Origin: JAICJR01 sp963848495
GTDB lineage: Bacteria > Actinomycetota > Thermoleophilia > Solirubrobacterales > Thermoleophilaceae
Length of the DNA: 64,000 nt
Assembly: GCA_963848495.1 (NCBI GenBank)
Contig: CAWKDV010000003.1
Coordinates: forward strand, 124,001-188,000
Reading direction: 5' to 3'
Part shown: positions 32,915-42,322 of the stretch, one piece after another
Position numbering within the stretch: the first letter of the stretch is position 1
Layout: the number at the start of each line of letters is the position of its first letter
Notes under the pieces: model-generated
Told to the model about the DNA's origin: nothing
Databases searched by the model: none
What the model saw: the letters and a program-made list of their open reading frames with translations, nothing else
Position numbers and translations under genes: made by a program

Positions 32915-35104
32915 CTAAAGAAGGTCGGCGATGCGCTGAGCCGCCTTGGCGGCGCCGTCGGCCTCGACATCGCGGTATGCGACTTCGCGGTCGATCTCCT
33001 CGGCGATCGCCGCGGCGATTTGCGCTGGCGGGCAGTCATCGAAGTCCATGCGCCTACCCGCGCCGTAGCGCTCGAGCCGGTGGGCGACGTGAAAGTTCTG
33101 CTCGAAGTGGTGGCGCAGCGGGAAGTACAAGAACGGGCGCTTGTGCGCGGTGAGCTCCATCGCAGTGGTGAGTCCACCTTGCACCACCGCCAGGTCGCAG
33201 GCGCCGAGGTGGCGGTAGAGGTTGTGGACGTAAGGCACCACCTCGAGCCCGGCGTGCGAGGGCAGCCAGGCGGGGTCGATGCGCGGTCCCGCCACGACGA
33301 TCATGCGTAAAGTCGGGACGCGCTCTCTGGCCTGGGGAAAGGCTGCGATGACGCGCCGGAGGAGGTCCGCGCCGACACCCGAACCTCCCACTGTGACGAT
33401 GCAGACGCGCTCGTCGTCGCCGTATCCGAGCTGGGCGCGCAGGTTGCCGCGGCCCGCCGCGTCAGAGGGGTCGAAGCCAGTGACGTACCCCGTGAAGTCG
33501 AAGTGGCGCTCGGTCCAGTCGCGAATCGTCGGTAGCTGGGGCCCGAGCCGCTCCGGGACGATGTCCTCGGGGTTCCCGACGAACAGAGCCCTGTCGCGGA
33601 CCTCAGGGTGGTGGGCGATGTGGTCGACCATGTCGGCGTTGTAGTCGGCGGTTAGGAACCGCTCGTGCTCGCTGCTGTCGCGCATCGGTAGGAAGCCGAC
33701 GAAGTCGGTCAGCCACACGAATGGCGCGCGCTTCTCGCTCGGGTTCTCGTGCAGGTAGTAATCGAGCTCCCATGCCTCGTCCCCGATCCACAACTCGTAG
33801 CGTTGGTCGCGCACGACGTCGTGGAACAGCATGAAATTGGCGGCGAGGATCTCGTCCATCCGTCGCAGCGCCTGAAAGCAGTGCAGGTCGTGCTCGGCTG
33901 ACTCCGATTCGATGTGGCGCGACTCGTTGGCCAGATGCCGGCTGGCGGGATGGATCTGCTCGCCTTCTGCTTCAAGCACGCGGGTTACCGGGTCCTGGGC
34001 GAGCCAGTCGATCTGGAGGTCGGGATGCAGACAGCGCAGCTCGCGGGCGATTGCGACGTCTCGCTGCGCGTGGCCGAGTCCGATCGGCGAGGAGATGTAT
34101 AGGGCGCGCGGGCGGCCGTCGGGCCGGTAGACGGTGGGGTCTGGCCGAGTCCGCCGTCGCCCGAAGGTGTCCTCGCAGAAGTCGCGTAGGGCAAGGTTGA
34201 CCTGCACCGGCTTGCGAGCGTGCGGAAAGTGTCCGGCGCTCCTGACCAGCTCCAGCCTCCCTCGAGCTAGACGCGCCAGCGCGCGGCCGTCGCGCAATGG
34301 CGTGATCCGGTCGCGGTTACCGTGGATCACGGACACCGGACAGTCGATGCTCTCCGCAAGTGCGCGGAGCGTGCGGCGATCGCCGAGCGACTCCCCACGT
34401 GCCGTCGCGATCAGCGTTTCGGGATCGGTGTCCAGTGCCCATCCGACACCGTCCTCGATCGCCTTGGTCGAGTGCGGCTCAGGAAGACATCGCGAGATGA
34501 ACCACTCAGCGAACTCCGAGTAATCCTGCCTCCAGTGCTCGGCGTTCATCCGCCCCCACCAGCGGTACACGCCGGGCTTGTCGAACGACCATGCGACGTG
34601 CGGATTCAGCAGCACCGACCAGTGGGACGGTGTGTACGGGAACATCGGAGCGATGAACGCCGCGCCGGCGACTCGCTCGGGAGCCAGCCGCGCGAGCTCG
34701 AGCAGGAACTGCGCGCCCCGCGAGAGGCACACCATCACGGCGCGCGGCGTGCCGCTCGCGTCCATCACTGCCAGGCAATCGCGGGCGAACTCGACGGGCC
34801 GATAACGGTGTGGATCCCGGCAGCGATCCGAGCGTCCGTTGCCGAGGCCATCCATCGCCAGCACCCGAAAATGCCGCGCGACATACGGGATCTGCATCTT
34901 CCAATGGCGCGAATGAATCAGCGACCACGTCGGCATGAGGAAGACGGTCTCATCGCCGTCGCCATACACCTCGTAGAACAGTCGCTGACCGGCGCGCTCA
35001 ACGAAGCCCTCCGCATCGGGACAACGAGCTCGGCTCTGCTCTCCCCCGCGACCAGTTGGAAAACTGGCGTCCCTTCTGGCAAGCGGCTCGGTGATCGCGT
35101 TCAC
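32915..35104 (-). CDS. Fusion: N-terminal alpha/beta hydrolase and C-terminal GT-B glycosyltransferase
   Basis: A 729-residue two-domain protein. Residues about 35-315 are an alpha/beta hydrolase: nucleophile Ser128 in VCLSRGA (the usual first Gly of GxSxG is Cys), Asp265 in GNRDRITP and His292 in AGHFPHARKP. From about residue 334 a GT-B glycosyltransferase starts with LYISSPIGLGHAQRD (the MurG/MGT-type GxGHxxR loop). It continues with VTVGGSGVGADLL and ends with the nucleotide-sugar region VQGGLTTAMEL...FPLRHHFEQN. The GTG start has GAGGAGG 6 bases upstream; an ATG at 35152 lacks one. No signal peptide. Acyl- and glycosyl-transfer on one natural product or lipid is a possible role. Confidence 0.82.
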   Translation of the reverse strand: MNAITEPLARRDASFPTGRGGEQSRARCPDAEGFVERAGQRLFYEVYGDGDETVFLMPTWSLIHSRHWKMQIPYVARHFRVLAMDGLGNGRSDRCRDPHRYRPVEFARDCLAVMDASGTPRAVMVCLSRGAQFLLELARLAPERVAGAAFIAPMFPYTPSHWSVLLNPHVAWSFDKPGVYRWWGRMNAEHWRQDYSEFAEWFISRCLPEPHSTKAIEDGVGWALDTDPETLIATARGESLGDRRTLRALAESIDCPVSVIHGNRDRITPLRDGRALARLARGRLELVRSAGHFPHARKPVQVNLALRDFCEDTFGRRRTRPDPTVYRPDGRPRALYISSPIGLGHAQRDVAIARELRCLHPDLQIDWLAQDPVTRVLEAEGEQIHPASRHLANESRHIESESAEHDLHCFQALRRMDEILAANFMLFHDVVRDQRYELWIGDEAWELDYYLHENPSEKRAPFVWLTDFVGFLPMRDSSEHERFLTADYNADMVDHIAHHPEVRDRALFVGNPEDIVPERLGPQLPTIRDWTERHFDFTGYVTGFDPSDAAGRGNLRAQLGYGDDERVCIVTVGGSGVGADLLRRVIAAFPQARERVPTLRMIVVAGPRIDPAWLPSHAGLEVVPYVHNLYRHLGACDLAVVQGGLTTAMELTAHKRPFLYFPLRHHFEQNFHVAHRLERYGAGRRMDFDDCPPAQIAAAIAEEIDREVAYRDVEADGAAKAAQRIADLL

Positions 35105-35122
35105 GCCTAGCCTCCTCGAGTG

Positions 35123-35152
35123 AATTAAGTCAGCATCGCTCGCCGCGAGCAA
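35123..35152 (-). promoter_or_regulatory. Candidate promoter of the hydrolase-glycosyltransferase gene
   Basis: TTGCTC and TTAATT on the minus strand, 18 bases apart, in an otherwise GC-rich gap, with the start codon about 18 bases beyond the -10. Spacing is right but both hexamers are imperfect. The rest of the 195-base divergent gap up to the VOC gene holds nothing else I recognise. Confidence 0.4.
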
Positions 35153-35299
35153 GTGGTACGACCGAGCCTACGACTGCCCGGTCGCCATCGCCTCAGGGGG
35201 GCACCTGGTGTTCTCGCCCAAACCCGGAGCGAAAGCGGGCCGCCTGTCATCGACTTGACTGTGAGCTCCAAAGGTCGCCCCCAACGGTAGCCTCGGCGG

Positions 35300-35877
35300 G
35301 TGTTCGACCACGTCGCCATCGCCGTCTCGGACCTGGCCGCGTCCGAGCGTTTCTACCGCATCGTGCTCTCCGTGCTGGGCGTCGAGCCCAGCCACGCGGA
35401 CACCGAGCTCGTCGAGTGGGAGGACTGGGACATCGGGCCCACCGACCGCGAGCACGCGGTGACCCGCGGCCTGCACATCGGTTTCCGCGCGCCGACCCGC
35501 GAGGCCGTGGACGCCTTCTGGCAGACGGGGATCGACGCCGGCTTCCGCGACGACGGCGCGCCCGGACCGCGCGCGATCTACGGACCCGACTACTACGGCG
35601 GCTTCCTGCTCGACCCGGACGGCAACAGCGCCGAGGCCGTGCACAACGAGCGGTCGAGCCCGGCGCCCCCCGGCCGAGTCGACCACCTGTGGATCCGCGT
35701 CGCCGACCTCGAGGCCTCCAAGCGCTTCTACGCGACGATCACGCCGCCGCGCTCGCCGCCGGATACGAGGACCACGGCGGGCCCGGCGAGCGCGCCGTCT
35801 ACCACCCGGGCTACTACGGCGCGTTCGTCCTCGACCCCGACGGGCACAACGTCGAGGTCGTCAACCACAATTGCTGA
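35300..35877 (+). pseudogene. Broken two-domain VOC (glyoxalase/bleomycin-resistance) gene
   Basis: The first VOC domain (FDHVAIAVSDLAASERFYR to YYGGFLLDPDGNSAEAVHNE) is complete. A second begins normally (VDHLWIRVADLEASKRFYATI), then jumps at about 35745 to the end of the fold (AALAAGYED ... YHPGYYGAFVLDPDGHNVEV) in another frame. About 60 residues of the middle of domain 2 are missing and the frame shifts. The natural stop at 35875 is out of frame with the start. Translation in the first frame runs on to 36388, antisense through the zur gene. An internal deletion at a short CGCCG repeat would explain it. GTG start. A sequencing error cannot explain the missing 60 residues. Confidence 0.75.
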
Positions 35878-35884
35878 GCGTCGG

Positions 35885-36331
35885 CTACCTCGCGCAGGTC
35901 GTGCAGCTGCCGTGCAGCACGATCTCGTGGTCCGAGACCTCGAACGGCACCCGCTTGCTGAGGTCGTGGATCGTCTGCTCGAGCTCCTCGTCGGCGAACG
36001 GGACCAGGCGGCCGCAGCGGTCGCAGACGAGGTGGTGGTGATGGCCGTGCTCCCCGCGGCTGGCCTCGTAGCGCACCACGCCCTGGCCGGTCTCGACGCG
36101 CTGCACGAGCCGCAGCCGCTCGAGCTGGTCGAGGATGCGGTAGATGCTGGCGCGGCCCACGGCGCGGTCGCCGTCCCGCAGCGCGTCCTCGATGTCGAAG
36201 GCCGACAGCGCGCAGTGCTCCCGGTCGAGCAGCTCGAGTACGGCCTTGCGGGCCGCGCCGCGCCGGTAGCCGGCGGCCGCAAGCTGGCTCGCGGCGTGCT
36301 CCGCCCAGGTGTCCTCGCCGCTGTGCCTCAC
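35885..36331 (-). CDS. zur: Fur-family regulator, probably Zur (zinc)
   Basis: A 148-residue metalloregulator. It has a winged helix (FDIEDALRDGDRAVGRASIYRILDQL), the His-rich HGHHHHLVCDRCGR metal/structural region and a second CTTCAR pair, giving two CxxC motifs for structural zinc. It is the last gene of the zinc transporter operon; its GTG overlaps the permease stop (GTGA). Fur-family proteins co-encoded with ZnuABC are normally Zur, which represses uptake when zinc is plentiful. The palindrome upstream of znuA is the likely target. Confidence 0.88.
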   Translation of the reverse strand: MRHSGEDTWAEHAASQLAAAGYRRGAARKAVLELLDREHCALSAFDIEDALRDGDRAVGRASIYRILDQLERLRLVQRVETGQGVVRYEASRGEHGHHHHLVCDRCGRLVPFADEELEQTIHDLSKRVPFEVSDHEIVLHGSCTTCAR

Positions 36332-37161
36332 GCGTTCGATTCTATGGTCGGGCGACGGCGGCCTTTCAGGATCACCGCCGCCAGGTAGGCCGCCACGGCC
36401 ACGAAGACGATCGCCGAGCTGGGCGGCAGCGGGTGGATCGCGTAGCTGAGCGTGAGGCCGATCCAGGTCGAGCCGACGGCGATCGCCGCCGAGGAGGCCA
36501 GGCCGGCCCACGGGTTCGCGCTGAGCAGGTAGGCGGCGCCGGCGGGCGCGGCCAGCAGGCCGAGCAGGAGCATCGCGCCGACAGCCTGCGTGCCCTCGCC
36601 GGCCACCACTCCGAGCAGCACCAGGAACGCGAGGCCGAGCCGCCGCACCGGCACCCCGCCGCCCTCGGCCACGCCCGGGTCGACCGAGGAGAACAGGAGC
36701 GGCCGCGCGATCAGGAGCAGCGCAACGACGGTCGCCGCGCCGATCGCCGCCGCCAGCCAGGCGTCGCCCGCCGACAGCCCGAAGATCGACCCGAAGAGCA
36801 CACGCACGCCGGCCGCCCCGTTGCCGTTGCCGCTGGAGCTCGTGGTGAAGATCGACAGGAAGAGCACGCCGAGGCCCAGCACCCAGGCGAACACCGAGCC
36901 GATCACGGCGTCGTCCGCCCGCGCCCGGTCGCCGGCGGCGCCCATGCCCAGGGCGACCGCCAGGGTCGCGGCGAAGAGACCCAGGCGCAGGTCGATGCCG
37001 GCGGCCGCTGCCGCCAGCGCCCCGGTGAACGCAACGTGGCTGAGCGCGTCGCCCGCGAAGACCTGCGTGCGCAGCACGAGGAAATAGCCCACGAGGCCGG
37101 AGGCCAGCGCGATGAAGGTGCCGGCAAGGAACGCGTTGCGCATGAACTCGTGGCCGAGCAT
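36328..37161 (-). CDS. znuB: Metal ABC transporter permease (ZnuB-like, second copy)
   Basis: A 277-residue permease with about eight helices of the ABC-3 family (FIALASGLVGYFLVLRTQVFAGDALSHVAFTGALAA). It imports zinc or manganese with the ZnuC ATPase. Its ATG overlaps the stop of the preceding permease by one base. Two different permease genes in one operon suggest a heterodimeric channel rather than the usual ZnuB homodimer. The C-terminus ends at the zur start. Confidence 0.88.
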   Translation of the reverse strand: MLGHEFMRNAFLAGTFIALASGLVGYFLVLRTQVFAGDALSHVAFTGALAAAAAGIDLRLGLFAATLAVALGMGAAGDRARADDAVIGSVFAWVLGLGVLFLSIFTTSSSGNGNGAAGVRVLFGSIFGLSAGDAWLAAAIGAATVVALLLIARPLLFSSVDPGVAEGGGVPVRRLGLAFLVLLGVVAGEGTQAVGAMLLLGLLAAPAGAAYLLSANPWAGLASSAAIAVGSTWIGLTLSYAIHPLPPSSAIVFVAVAAYLAAVILKGRRRPTIESNA

Positions 37162-37971
37162 CAGCGCCCCACGAGCGCCCGCCAGGCCCGCGCCAGCACG
37201 TAGGCGCCGAACGACAGCGACGTGACGTAGAAGCCGACGGGGTAGACGGAGTAGTAGGCGATCCAGAGGCCGATCCAGGTCACCGCCAGCGCGATCGCGA
37301 GCGATAGCGCCAGGCTGAGCCCGGGCCGCTGCGTGAGCACCTGGGCGGTGGCGGGCGGCGTGACGAGCAGGGCGAACACGAGCAGCGCGCCCGTGATCTG
37401 GCTGGTGGCGGCCACGGCCAGCCCCAGCAGAACGAGAAAGCCGGTGCCGAGCAGGGCGACCGGCACGCCGCCGGCGCCGGCCACCTCGCCATCCACGGAG
37501 GCGAAGAAGAGCGGGCGGCCGATGGCCACGAGCACGGCCACCACCACGGCCGCCGCCGCGGCGAGCACGAGCACCTGCCCGTCGGTGATGCCGAGGAAGG
37601 TGCCGAACAGGAGCGAGTCGAGCCCGTTCAGGAGCCCGTGGTAGAGGCCGACGAACAGGAAGCCGCAGCCGAGCGCCACGGCCTGGACCGCGCCGATGGC
37701 GGCCGACTCCTCGCTGAGGCCGCCGGCGCCGCCGTCCCCCGAGACCCGCGAGAGCACCAGCCCACCGGCCATGCAGGCGCCGAAGTAGCCCACGAAAGCG
37801 GGCGCGCCGGCCAGCGCCGCGGCCGCCGCGCCCGGGAACGCGATCACCGACAGGGTGTGACCCGCGAACGTCTGGCGGCGCACGACCATGAACCAGCCGA
37901 TCAGCGAGGCGATCACAGCGACCAGCGTGCCGGCCAGCAGCGCGTTGACCATGAAGTGGTAGCGAAAGAGG

Positions 37972-37982
<11 letters not shown>
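37161..37982 (-). CDS. znuB: Metal ABC transporter permease (ZnuB-like, first copy)
   Basis: A 273-residue ABC-3 family permease. The opening FMVNALLAGTLVAVIASLIGWFMVVRRQTFAGHTLSVIAFPGAAAA parallels the neighbouring permease, and the C-terminus (WIGLWIAYYSVYPVGFYVTSL) is the typical last helix pair. It overlaps the ATPase gene upstream by 11 bases. The two permeases share family features but are clearly diverged, as expected for partners in a heterodimer. Confidence 0.88.
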
Positions 37983-38798
<816 letters not shown>

Positions 38799-38802
<4 letters not shown>

Positions 38803-39680
38803 CGCCCCAGCGCCTGGTCGATTTCGAGGAGCTGCCGCGCCTGCCACTGCTGGAAGCTGGCCGAGGCCGGCGTGAGCGTCTCGGTGACGGTGGCGACCGG
38901 GATGCCGGCGGAGCGCGCCTCACTCGTCAGACGCTGCACGTCCGGCGTCGAGTTCTGGCTGTTGTAGACCCACAGCCTGATCTGCCCGTCGCTGATCTGG
39001 CGGTCCACCGTGGTCTTGTCGGCGGCCGTGGGCTCGGTGCCCTCGCTCACCGCGTTCAGCAGCCCGGACGGCGTGACCAGCCGCAGACCGAGGCTCTGCG
39101 CCAGCGGCTCGAAGATGCTCTCCGACGCGCCCACCGGCGTGCCGGCGAAGCGCTCGCGGATCGACGCGATCAGCGCCCGGTAGCGCGCGAGGCCCTGCGT
39201 CTCGAGCTTCGTCCTCTGCGCCCGGTAATAGGCGGCGTGCCTCGGGTCGAGCCGCTCATAGTCGGCCTCGAGCCGGTCGATCACCCGCTGCACGTCGCCC
39301 GGCGAGTACCAGCGGTGAGGATTGCCGCCGCTCCGAACGCCCACAAGCTTGCCCACGTCGAGCACCACCCGGCCACCGACCGGGTTGGCGTCGAGCAGCT
39401 TCGGCGCCCACGGGTCGTAGCCCACGCCGTTGACGATCGCCAGCTTGGCGATCGCCATCCGCCGCGCGTCGGCGGCGGTGGGCTCGTAGTCGTGCGGATC
39501 GGTGGCCGGCTCGTGGACGATGCTCGTGACCTGCACACGGTCGCCCCCGAGCTGAGCCGCCAGGCTGCCCCAGAAGTTCTCTGCGGCCACGACCTGGAGC
39601 TTGTGCGGATCGGCCCCGACGGCGCTCGTGCAGCCCGCCACGGCCAGCGTCAGGAGCAGCGCGATGAGGAGCTTGGCCAT
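38799..39680 (-). CDS. znuA: Zinc-type metal ABC transporter substrate-binding lipoprotein
   Basis: A 293-residue cluster A-I binding protein. The signal peptide ends in a lipobox (LAVAGC), so it is membrane-anchored outside the cell. Likely metal ligands are His in DPHDYEPT, His in GNPHRWYSP and Glu/Asp residues further on. The His-rich acidic loop of many ZnuA proteins is missing. First gene of a five-gene operon with tight overlaps ending in zur. A 19-bp palindrome lies 19 bases upstream of the ATG. Manganese cannot be excluded, but the linked Zur-like regulator favours zinc. Confidence 0.88.
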
Positions 39681-39699
39681 GGCCGGCCAAGCCTAACAA

Positions 39700-39718
39700 A
39701 ACGAGACTGGTTCTCGTT
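39700..39718. promoter_or_regulatory. Candidate Zur operator (AACGAGA-N5-TCTCGTT)
   Basis: A perfect 7-7 inverted repeat with a 5-base spacer, 19 bases before the znuA ATG and 1 base past the stop of the upstream DsbA gene. Size and symmetry are those of Fur-family boxes, though the sequence differs from the TGAAAATNATTTTCA-type boxes of Streptomyces and Mycobacterium. The Zur-like gene at the end of the operon is the obvious binder. Confidence 0.7.
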
Positions 39719-39719
39719 A

Positions 39720-40508
39720 TTAGGTCTTCGGCTGGACCGCGGCGATCGCCTTCTGGAACTGCGAGTAGCTCGCGTTCCCCACGATCGCCTGCGACGGGAA
39801 CTTCGGCCCCTTCACGACGAACGACGGCGTCGAGTTGAAGCCAAGGGTGGCGGCGGCTGACTGATCGGCGCCCACCTGCGCCTCGAGGGCCGCGTCGCTG
39901 CGGTCCTTGGTCCAGGTGGCGAAGTCGAGGCCCGGAATCGATTTCGCCAGGTTGTTCAGGAAGTCGCTGGTGACGTAGCCCGAGCCCTCCGGGCCCTGGT
40001 TGCGGTAGAACAGCTCGACGTAGTTCCAGAGCTTGTTCTGCTTGCCCCCGGCCAGCGCCGCCACGGACTGCGTCTTGAAGGTGCTGACGTCGCCGGTGGC
40101 CGTCTGCAGGTTGCGGAAGACCATCTTCACCTTGCCCGAGCGGATCTCGTTGGCCACGAGCTGGTTGAAGGTCGACGTGGCGAAGTCCCGGCAGATCGGG
40201 CACTGCAGGTCCGCGTACTCGGTGATCGTCACCGGCGCGCTGGCCTGGCCGAGCGTGGTGCCGGACTGCGGGATGCCGGTGAGCTCGGCCGTGACCGCAC
40301 GGGCACCGGCCTCGCCACCCGCCGTGTTCTTCGACTTGCCGCCGCCCGAGCCGACCGCGATCACGATCGCCACAACGGCCACGGCAGCGAGCAAACCGCC
40401 GCCGAGCATGTAGATGCGCCGCTTGCGCGACTGGGCAGCCGCCGCCGCTGCCTCGCGCGCCTGCCGCTCCGCGCGCAGCTGTGCGCGCTTGCCTGTTCGG
40501 CTCGACAT
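39720..40508 (-). CDS. Membrane-anchored DsbA-like thiol:disulfide oxidoreductase
   Basis: A 262-residue protein. It has a basic cytoplasmic N-terminus, one helix (MLGGGLLAAVAVVAIVIAVG), then a thioredoxin-fold domain outside the membrane. The redox motif is CPIC in YADLQCPICRDF and the cis-Pro loop is FNSTPSFVV, as in actinobacterial DsbA/MdbA-like and DsbG-like proteins. It probably forms or isomerises disulfides in secreted proteins. A second such gene lies directly upstream. AT-poor junction; ends just before the zinc operator. Confidence 0.88.
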   Translation of the reverse strand: MSSRTGKRAQLRAERQAREAAAAAAQSRKRRIYMLGGGLLAAVAVVAIVIAVGSGGGKSKNTAGGEAGARAVTAELTGIPQSGTTLGQASAPVTITEYADLQCPICRDFATSTFNQLVANEIRSGKVKMVFRNLQTATGDVSTFKTQSVAALAGGKQNKLWNYVELFYRNQGPEGSGYVTSDFLNNLAKSIPGLDFATWTKDRSDAALEAQVGADQSAAATLGFNSTPSFVVKGPKFPSQAIVGNASYSQFQKAIAAVQPKT

Positions 40509-40538
40509 GGCCCTGATGCTAGAGAACGGGCGGGCCGT

Positions 40539-41246
40539 TCATCCCCGCAGGGCCGAATCGATCTGTTTCTCGAAGTCGCCGAGCGAGGACGGGTGGATCC
40601 TCACCGGCTGCTGCCCGGTCCTCCCGAGCAGGAACGAGGGCGTGGACTTCACGCCGAAGCGCGAGGCCTCGGACTTCGCCTCGGCCAGCAGCGCGGCGAC
40701 CTGCGGGCTGGCGGCGTCGCGGCCCACGCGCGCCACGTCCAGTCCCGCCGCGGTGGTCACGCCGCGCAGGAACTTGCCGCGCACGTAGCCCGAGTTCTCG
40801 CCGCCCTGGTTGGCGTAGAAGACGTCGACGAACTGCCAGAGCCGGTTCTGGAGCGAGGCGGCGCCGGCCGCACGGGCGGCGATCACGGAGTCGGCGCCGA
40901 TGAAGTCGAGGTTGCGGAAGACGATCCGCAGCTTGCCCGCGCGCACGTAGCGCTGCACGAGCTGCGGCCACTGCTTGCGCGAGAAGTCGCGGCAGAACGG
41001 GCACTGGAGATCGGCGAACTCGGTGAGCGTCAGCGGCGCAGCGGGATCGCCGAGCGCGAGCCCCTGCTGCGGGATCCCGGCGAGCAGCGTGTTGGCCGTG
41101 CGGGCGTCGGCCGCGAGCTTCTGCGGGCTCGGCGCCTTTGTCGAGCGGCTGAAGCCGATGGCGATCAGGAGCACGATCAGCACGACCACCGAGCTGGCCC
41201 CGGCCAGCCAGATCCCGCGCCTGCGCTGCTCGCTCACCGAAGCCAC
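40539..41246 (-). CDS. Membrane-anchored DsbA-like thiol:disulfide oxidoreductase
   Basis: A 235-residue protein built like its downstream neighbour. It has an N-terminal helix (IWLAGASSVVVLIVLLIAIGF) and a thioredoxin-fold domain with redox motif CPFC in FADLQCPFCRDF and cis-Pro loop VKSTPSFLL. The two are tandem paralogues of one family with different dipeptides between the cysteines (PF versus PI), which tunes redox potential in this family. Overlaps the DUF3089 gene end by 13 bases. Probably acts on exported proteins. Confidence 0.88.
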   Translation of the reverse strand: MASVSEQRRRGIWLAGASSVVVLIVLLIAIGFSRSTKAPSPQKLAADARTANTLLAGIPQQGLALGDPAAPLTLTEFADLQCPFCRDFSRKQWPQLVQRYVRAGKLRIVFRNLDFIGADSVIAARAAGAASLQNRLWQFVDVFYANQGGENSGYVRGKFLRGVTTAAGLDVARVGRDAASPQVAALLAEAKSEASRFGVKSTPSFLLGRTGQQPVRIHPSSLGDFEKQIDSALRG

Positions 41247-42283
41247 GCCGCCGACTCGCGCCTGACCAGCTCCACCAGGTTGCCGAGCGCGAGGTTCACG
41301 TCCACGAGGTGGAGTCCCCAGCGCGGCCCCAGAGGGTCACCCACCACGGGACGCCCTCCCGGGTTGACCGCGTCCACCTGCAGCCAGCTCGCGCCGCCGG
41401 CCTGGGCGCAGTGGGCGCGGTAGAGCGCGGGGTAGGTGACCCACGGCGTGGAGACCTGCTGCGCGGGCGTCGACAGGAAGAAGGGTTGGAGCGTGGCCGT
41501 GCCACCGCCCGGCGCCGCGGGGTTCACGCACAGGTACCGCATGCCGGTGTTGCCGAAGATGCGGCCGAACAGCGCGTCGGCCGGAGGCATCTGGTCGAAG
41601 CTCGAGTAGGCCACCACGCAGCCGGTCTGCGTGAATGAGCGGCAGGCCGGCACGTGCTTGAAGCTGCCCCCTACCCCCCTGCCGGCCGGCACCTGCACCG
41701 CCGTGCCCGGCAGCAGCGCCGAGATCAGCCGCCGCCGCACGGACGGCTTGGGATCCACCTCCGCCGCGATCAGCCGCACGAGCATGAACGACCCCTGCGA
41801 GTGGCCGATCAGCACGACCCCCCGGCCGTGGTTGTAGCGCCGCAGGTAGTCGCGCCACGCCGCCGTGAGGTCGCCGAGAGCGATGTCGCGGGCGGCGGGC
41901 GTGACGGGGCCCACCTCGCCGAAGATCGCGGCGCGCGTGAGCTGCCGGTACATCGGCGCGAAGACGCGGCAGACCTGGGAGAAGCGCGAGGCCTGGATCG
42001 TGGCCACCGCCCGCTCCTCCGGGTCGATGCTCAGCGTCGCGTTCACCGTCTTCTGGTTGCTGACCGTCGGATAGACGTAGAAGCAGTCGACGGGCGGGGT
42101 CCTCCGGCTGGGGAAGCGCACGACCTTGCGCGCTCCCTGCGCGTCGATCGAGGTGGCCGTGCCGCTCGTGACGCACGGGTTGGCCCGCGTCCCGGGACGG
42201 CAGAGCCAGATGGTCTTGTGCGCCTGGGCGTCGGTCGCGCCGAGCGCGAGCAGGGCCGCGGCCAGCACCAGCAGCCTCTTCAT
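41234..42283 (-). CDS. Secreted DUF3089 (alpha/beta-hydrolase-like) protein
   Basis: A 349-residue exported protein with a signal peptide (LLVLAAALLALGATDAQA). It matches my recollection of the DUF3089 family: PVDCFYVYPTVSNQKT near residue 65 and the nucleophile elbow VVLIGHSQGSFMLVRLI near residue 180. Several cysteines fit an oxidised extracellular fold. Acid and histidine residues cannot be assigned with confidence. Lies directly upstream of the two DsbA-like genes, which could help fold it. Start chosen at the ATG of the signal peptide, divergent from the YceH gene 39 bases away. Confidence 0.8.
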   Translation of the reverse strand: MKRLLVLAAALLALGATDAQAHKTIWLCRPGTRANPCVTSGTATSIDAQGARKVVRFPSRRTPPVDCFYVYPTVSNQKTVNATLSIDPEERAVATIQASRFSQVCRVFAPMYRQLTRAAIFGEVGPVTPAARDIALGDLTAAWRDYLRRYNHGRGVVLIGHSQGSFMLVRLIAAEVDPKPSVRRRLISALLPGTAVQVPAGRGVGGSFKHVPACRSFTQTGCVVAYSSFDQMPPADALFGRIFGNTGMRYLCVNPAAPGGGTATLQPFFLSTPAQQVSTPWVTYPALYRAHCAQAGGASWLQVDAVNPGGRPVVGDPLGPRWGLHLVDVNLALGNLVELVRRESAAWLR

Positions 42284-42322
42284 CAAGGCGGAATCTAGCG
42301 GCCGTGCCGTACCCTCCGGCCC

